Shown here piece by piece: positions 63,701 through 64,000 of a stretch of 64,000 bases of DNA (its first letter is position 1; every line of letters begins with the position of its first letter). The notes below the pieces were generated by a model. The model was not told the origin of the DNA. It did not search any database and saw only the letters and a list, made by a program, of their open reading frames with translations. This stretch comes from Protula sp. h YS-2021 (Eukaryota > Annelida > Polychaeta > Sabellida > Serpulidae). The translations under genes and the position numbers were made by a program. Where the stretch lies: positions 75,731,775 through 75,795,774 of the forward strand of contig OX457026.1 of NCBI GenBank assembly GCA_949752745.1, in the 5' to 3' direction.

Positions 63701-63779
63701 GAAGGAACGCTTGGTTTCGTGACGGCTGTGTCTATTTTGTGTCCGCAGCGGCCAAATGCTGTCAGCTTGGCCTTTCTGG
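60605..63779 (+). CDS. D2HGDH: D-2-hydroxyglutarate dehydrogenase, copy 2 (exons 1-5, partial)
   Basis: Second D2HGDH gene, cut by the window end. Exons: 60605-60714, 61098-61273, 61717-61914, 62423-62616, 63611-63779; exons 3, 4 and 5 have exactly the same lengths (198, 194, 169 bp) and phases as in copy 1, so the two arose by tandem duplication. The presequence ([20 protein letters not shown]) is basic and suits mitochondrial import. The FAD loop [18 protein letters not shown] and [14 protein letters not shown] are canonical, so this is probably the ordinary enzyme. Start may be ATG 60605 or 60626. Exons 6-8, with the metal site, lie beyond 64000. Intron 3 ends in a decoy splice array (62041-62422) and intron 4 carries a transposon (62651-63357). 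Confidence 0.9.
61098..61273 (+). CDS. D2HGDH: D2HGDH copy 2 exon 2
   Basis: Acceptor GTTGTATTCAG, donor GTATGT. It encodes [20 protein letters not shown] through [12 protein letters not shown]. Confidence 0.88.
61520..61705. mobile_element. Possible pogo-like MITE remnant in intron 2
   Basis: Words such as TAAACCGCTTAAATGCATAA on the left and GACCGATTTATACG, AACCGCTGTGCG, ACTAACCGATTT on the right resemble the ends of the 31981-32370 element in opposed orientation, but the match is loose. Confidence 0.35.
61717..61914 (+). CDS. D2HGDH: D2HGDH copy 2 exon 3, canonical FAD loop
   Basis: Acceptor ACAATTTCAG, donor GTAAGA. It encodes [20 protein letters not shown] and [19 protein letters not shown]. 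Confidence 0.92.
62041..62422 (+). repeat. 43-bp array built from the exon 4 splice acceptor
   Basis: About eight to nine units, each CTTTGCCAGGTATCCTGACA, TGTCAGCTTTTAGTAAGCAT, GTA with few changes. The first half equals the real 3' splice site and first 17 exon bases at 62414-62439. Each unit also carries a donor-like TTTTA/GTAAGC 23 bases after its acceptor. Leftmost units are most diverged. Confidence 0.92.
62423..62616 (+). CDS. D2HGDH: D2HGDH copy 2 exon 4
   Basis: Acceptor CTTTGCCAG/GTATCCTGACATG, the last of about nine near-identical acceptor-like sites. It encodes [20 protein letters not shown] through [19 protein letters not shown] and [11 protein letters not shown]. Confidence 0.9.
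62651..63357. mobile_element. Element with C/G-rich inverted ends, in intron 4
   Basis: Left arm TAGGCCCAAACCCCTCCGAC, then TAAAACCCCCCGGCGGCCTA and AACCCCCCGACCCAAAACCC. The right arm (about 63247-63357) is the inverse, expanded by extra GGGGGGTTTT words. The interior (about 590 bp) is AT-rich with many AATTGCAATT-like words and no recognised gene. Confidence 0.8.
63611..63779 (+). CDS. D2HGDH: D2HGDH copy 2 exon 5
   Basis: Acceptor TGTGTTGAAG, donor GTACCA. It encodes [20 protein letters not shown] through [20 protein letters not shown]. Confidence 0.9.
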
Positions 63780-64000
63780 GTACCAGTCTCGCTCTAAAAA
63801 AAAAAAAAAAAAACAGAACTAAAATATTCAGAACTGTGTCGTAATAATATGTTAAAAGAGTTTTCCCAACTTATTAAAGGGGCTACAGTCTCAAGATTTT
63901 TTTCTAGAATATCAGTTTTATTTTGTTAAACAATAGGATATGAGCACACCCGTTAATGAAAATGTTCACTGTATGTTACTGGGCAAGGACTGATAGTTTT

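Overview
This is eukaryotic nuclear DNA, AT-rich, with GT-AG introns and a very high load of decayed transposons and microsatellites. The gene content (SLC46-type carrier, D-2-hydroxyglutarate dehydrogenase, an invertebrate-type glycosyltransferase-like membrane protein) and the repeat types (pogo/Tigger relics, a CR1-like retrotransposon, a DUF3504-type tyrosine recombinase element, dispersed elements with tandem cores) suggest a marine invertebrate, possibly a lophotrochozoan such as a mollusc. The species cannot be fixed from the sequence.

Layout. 0.25-5.1 kb: Tigger transposase relic, a non-LTR fragment and a hairpin-headed tandem array. 5.9-7.6 kb: a long-inverted-repeat element with a nested MITE. 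9.28-14.89 kb, minus strand: an SLC46 (SLC46A3-like) carrier reconstructed as four exons, with one frameshift. 15.1-23.0 kb: five MITE or transposon remnants plus tandem arrays. 23.17-26.76 kb: an element with terminal inverted repeats that carries an apparently intact two-exon tyrosine recombinase gene. 29.5-31.85 kb, minus strand: a complete four-exon gene for a 343-residue type II membrane protein. 32.0-35.7 kb: a MITE, two hairpin-headed arrays and simple repeats. 36.0-40.5 kb: a decayed non-LTR retrotransposon bracketed by inverted repeats, with a second remnant at 43.4-44.2 kb. 47.2-54.4 kb and 60.6 kb to the window edge, plus strand: two tandem D2HGDH genes, the first complete (8 exons, 516 codons), the second with exons 1-5 visible.

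Main points. (1) The two D2HGDH paralogues share exon phases and nearly all exon sizes, but copy 1 has lost three glycines of the FAD-binding loop and a substrate-contacting residue while keeping the metal site and an open frame. (2) In copy 2 the 3' splice site and first bases of exon 4 have been amplified into a 43-bp array of decoy splice sites just upstream of the real exon. (3) The tyrosine recombinase gene lies inside a 3.6 kb element ending in GGTGTARCAG inverted repeats. A 529-bp element with the same ends lies 3.2 kb away, and palindromes sharing AATAATGGAC flank the recombinase gene. (4) Six arrays from several sequence families share one architecture: a perfect or near-perfect hairpin at one end, usually a (CCGT)n-like or similar spacer, then about 135-173 bp tandem units. 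(5) Two elements share CAGTGYTGCCA termini, a T-rich core built on TAC-TTT words, and exact 6-bp target duplications. All coordinates and splice sites were read by eye; no search or alignment program was run.
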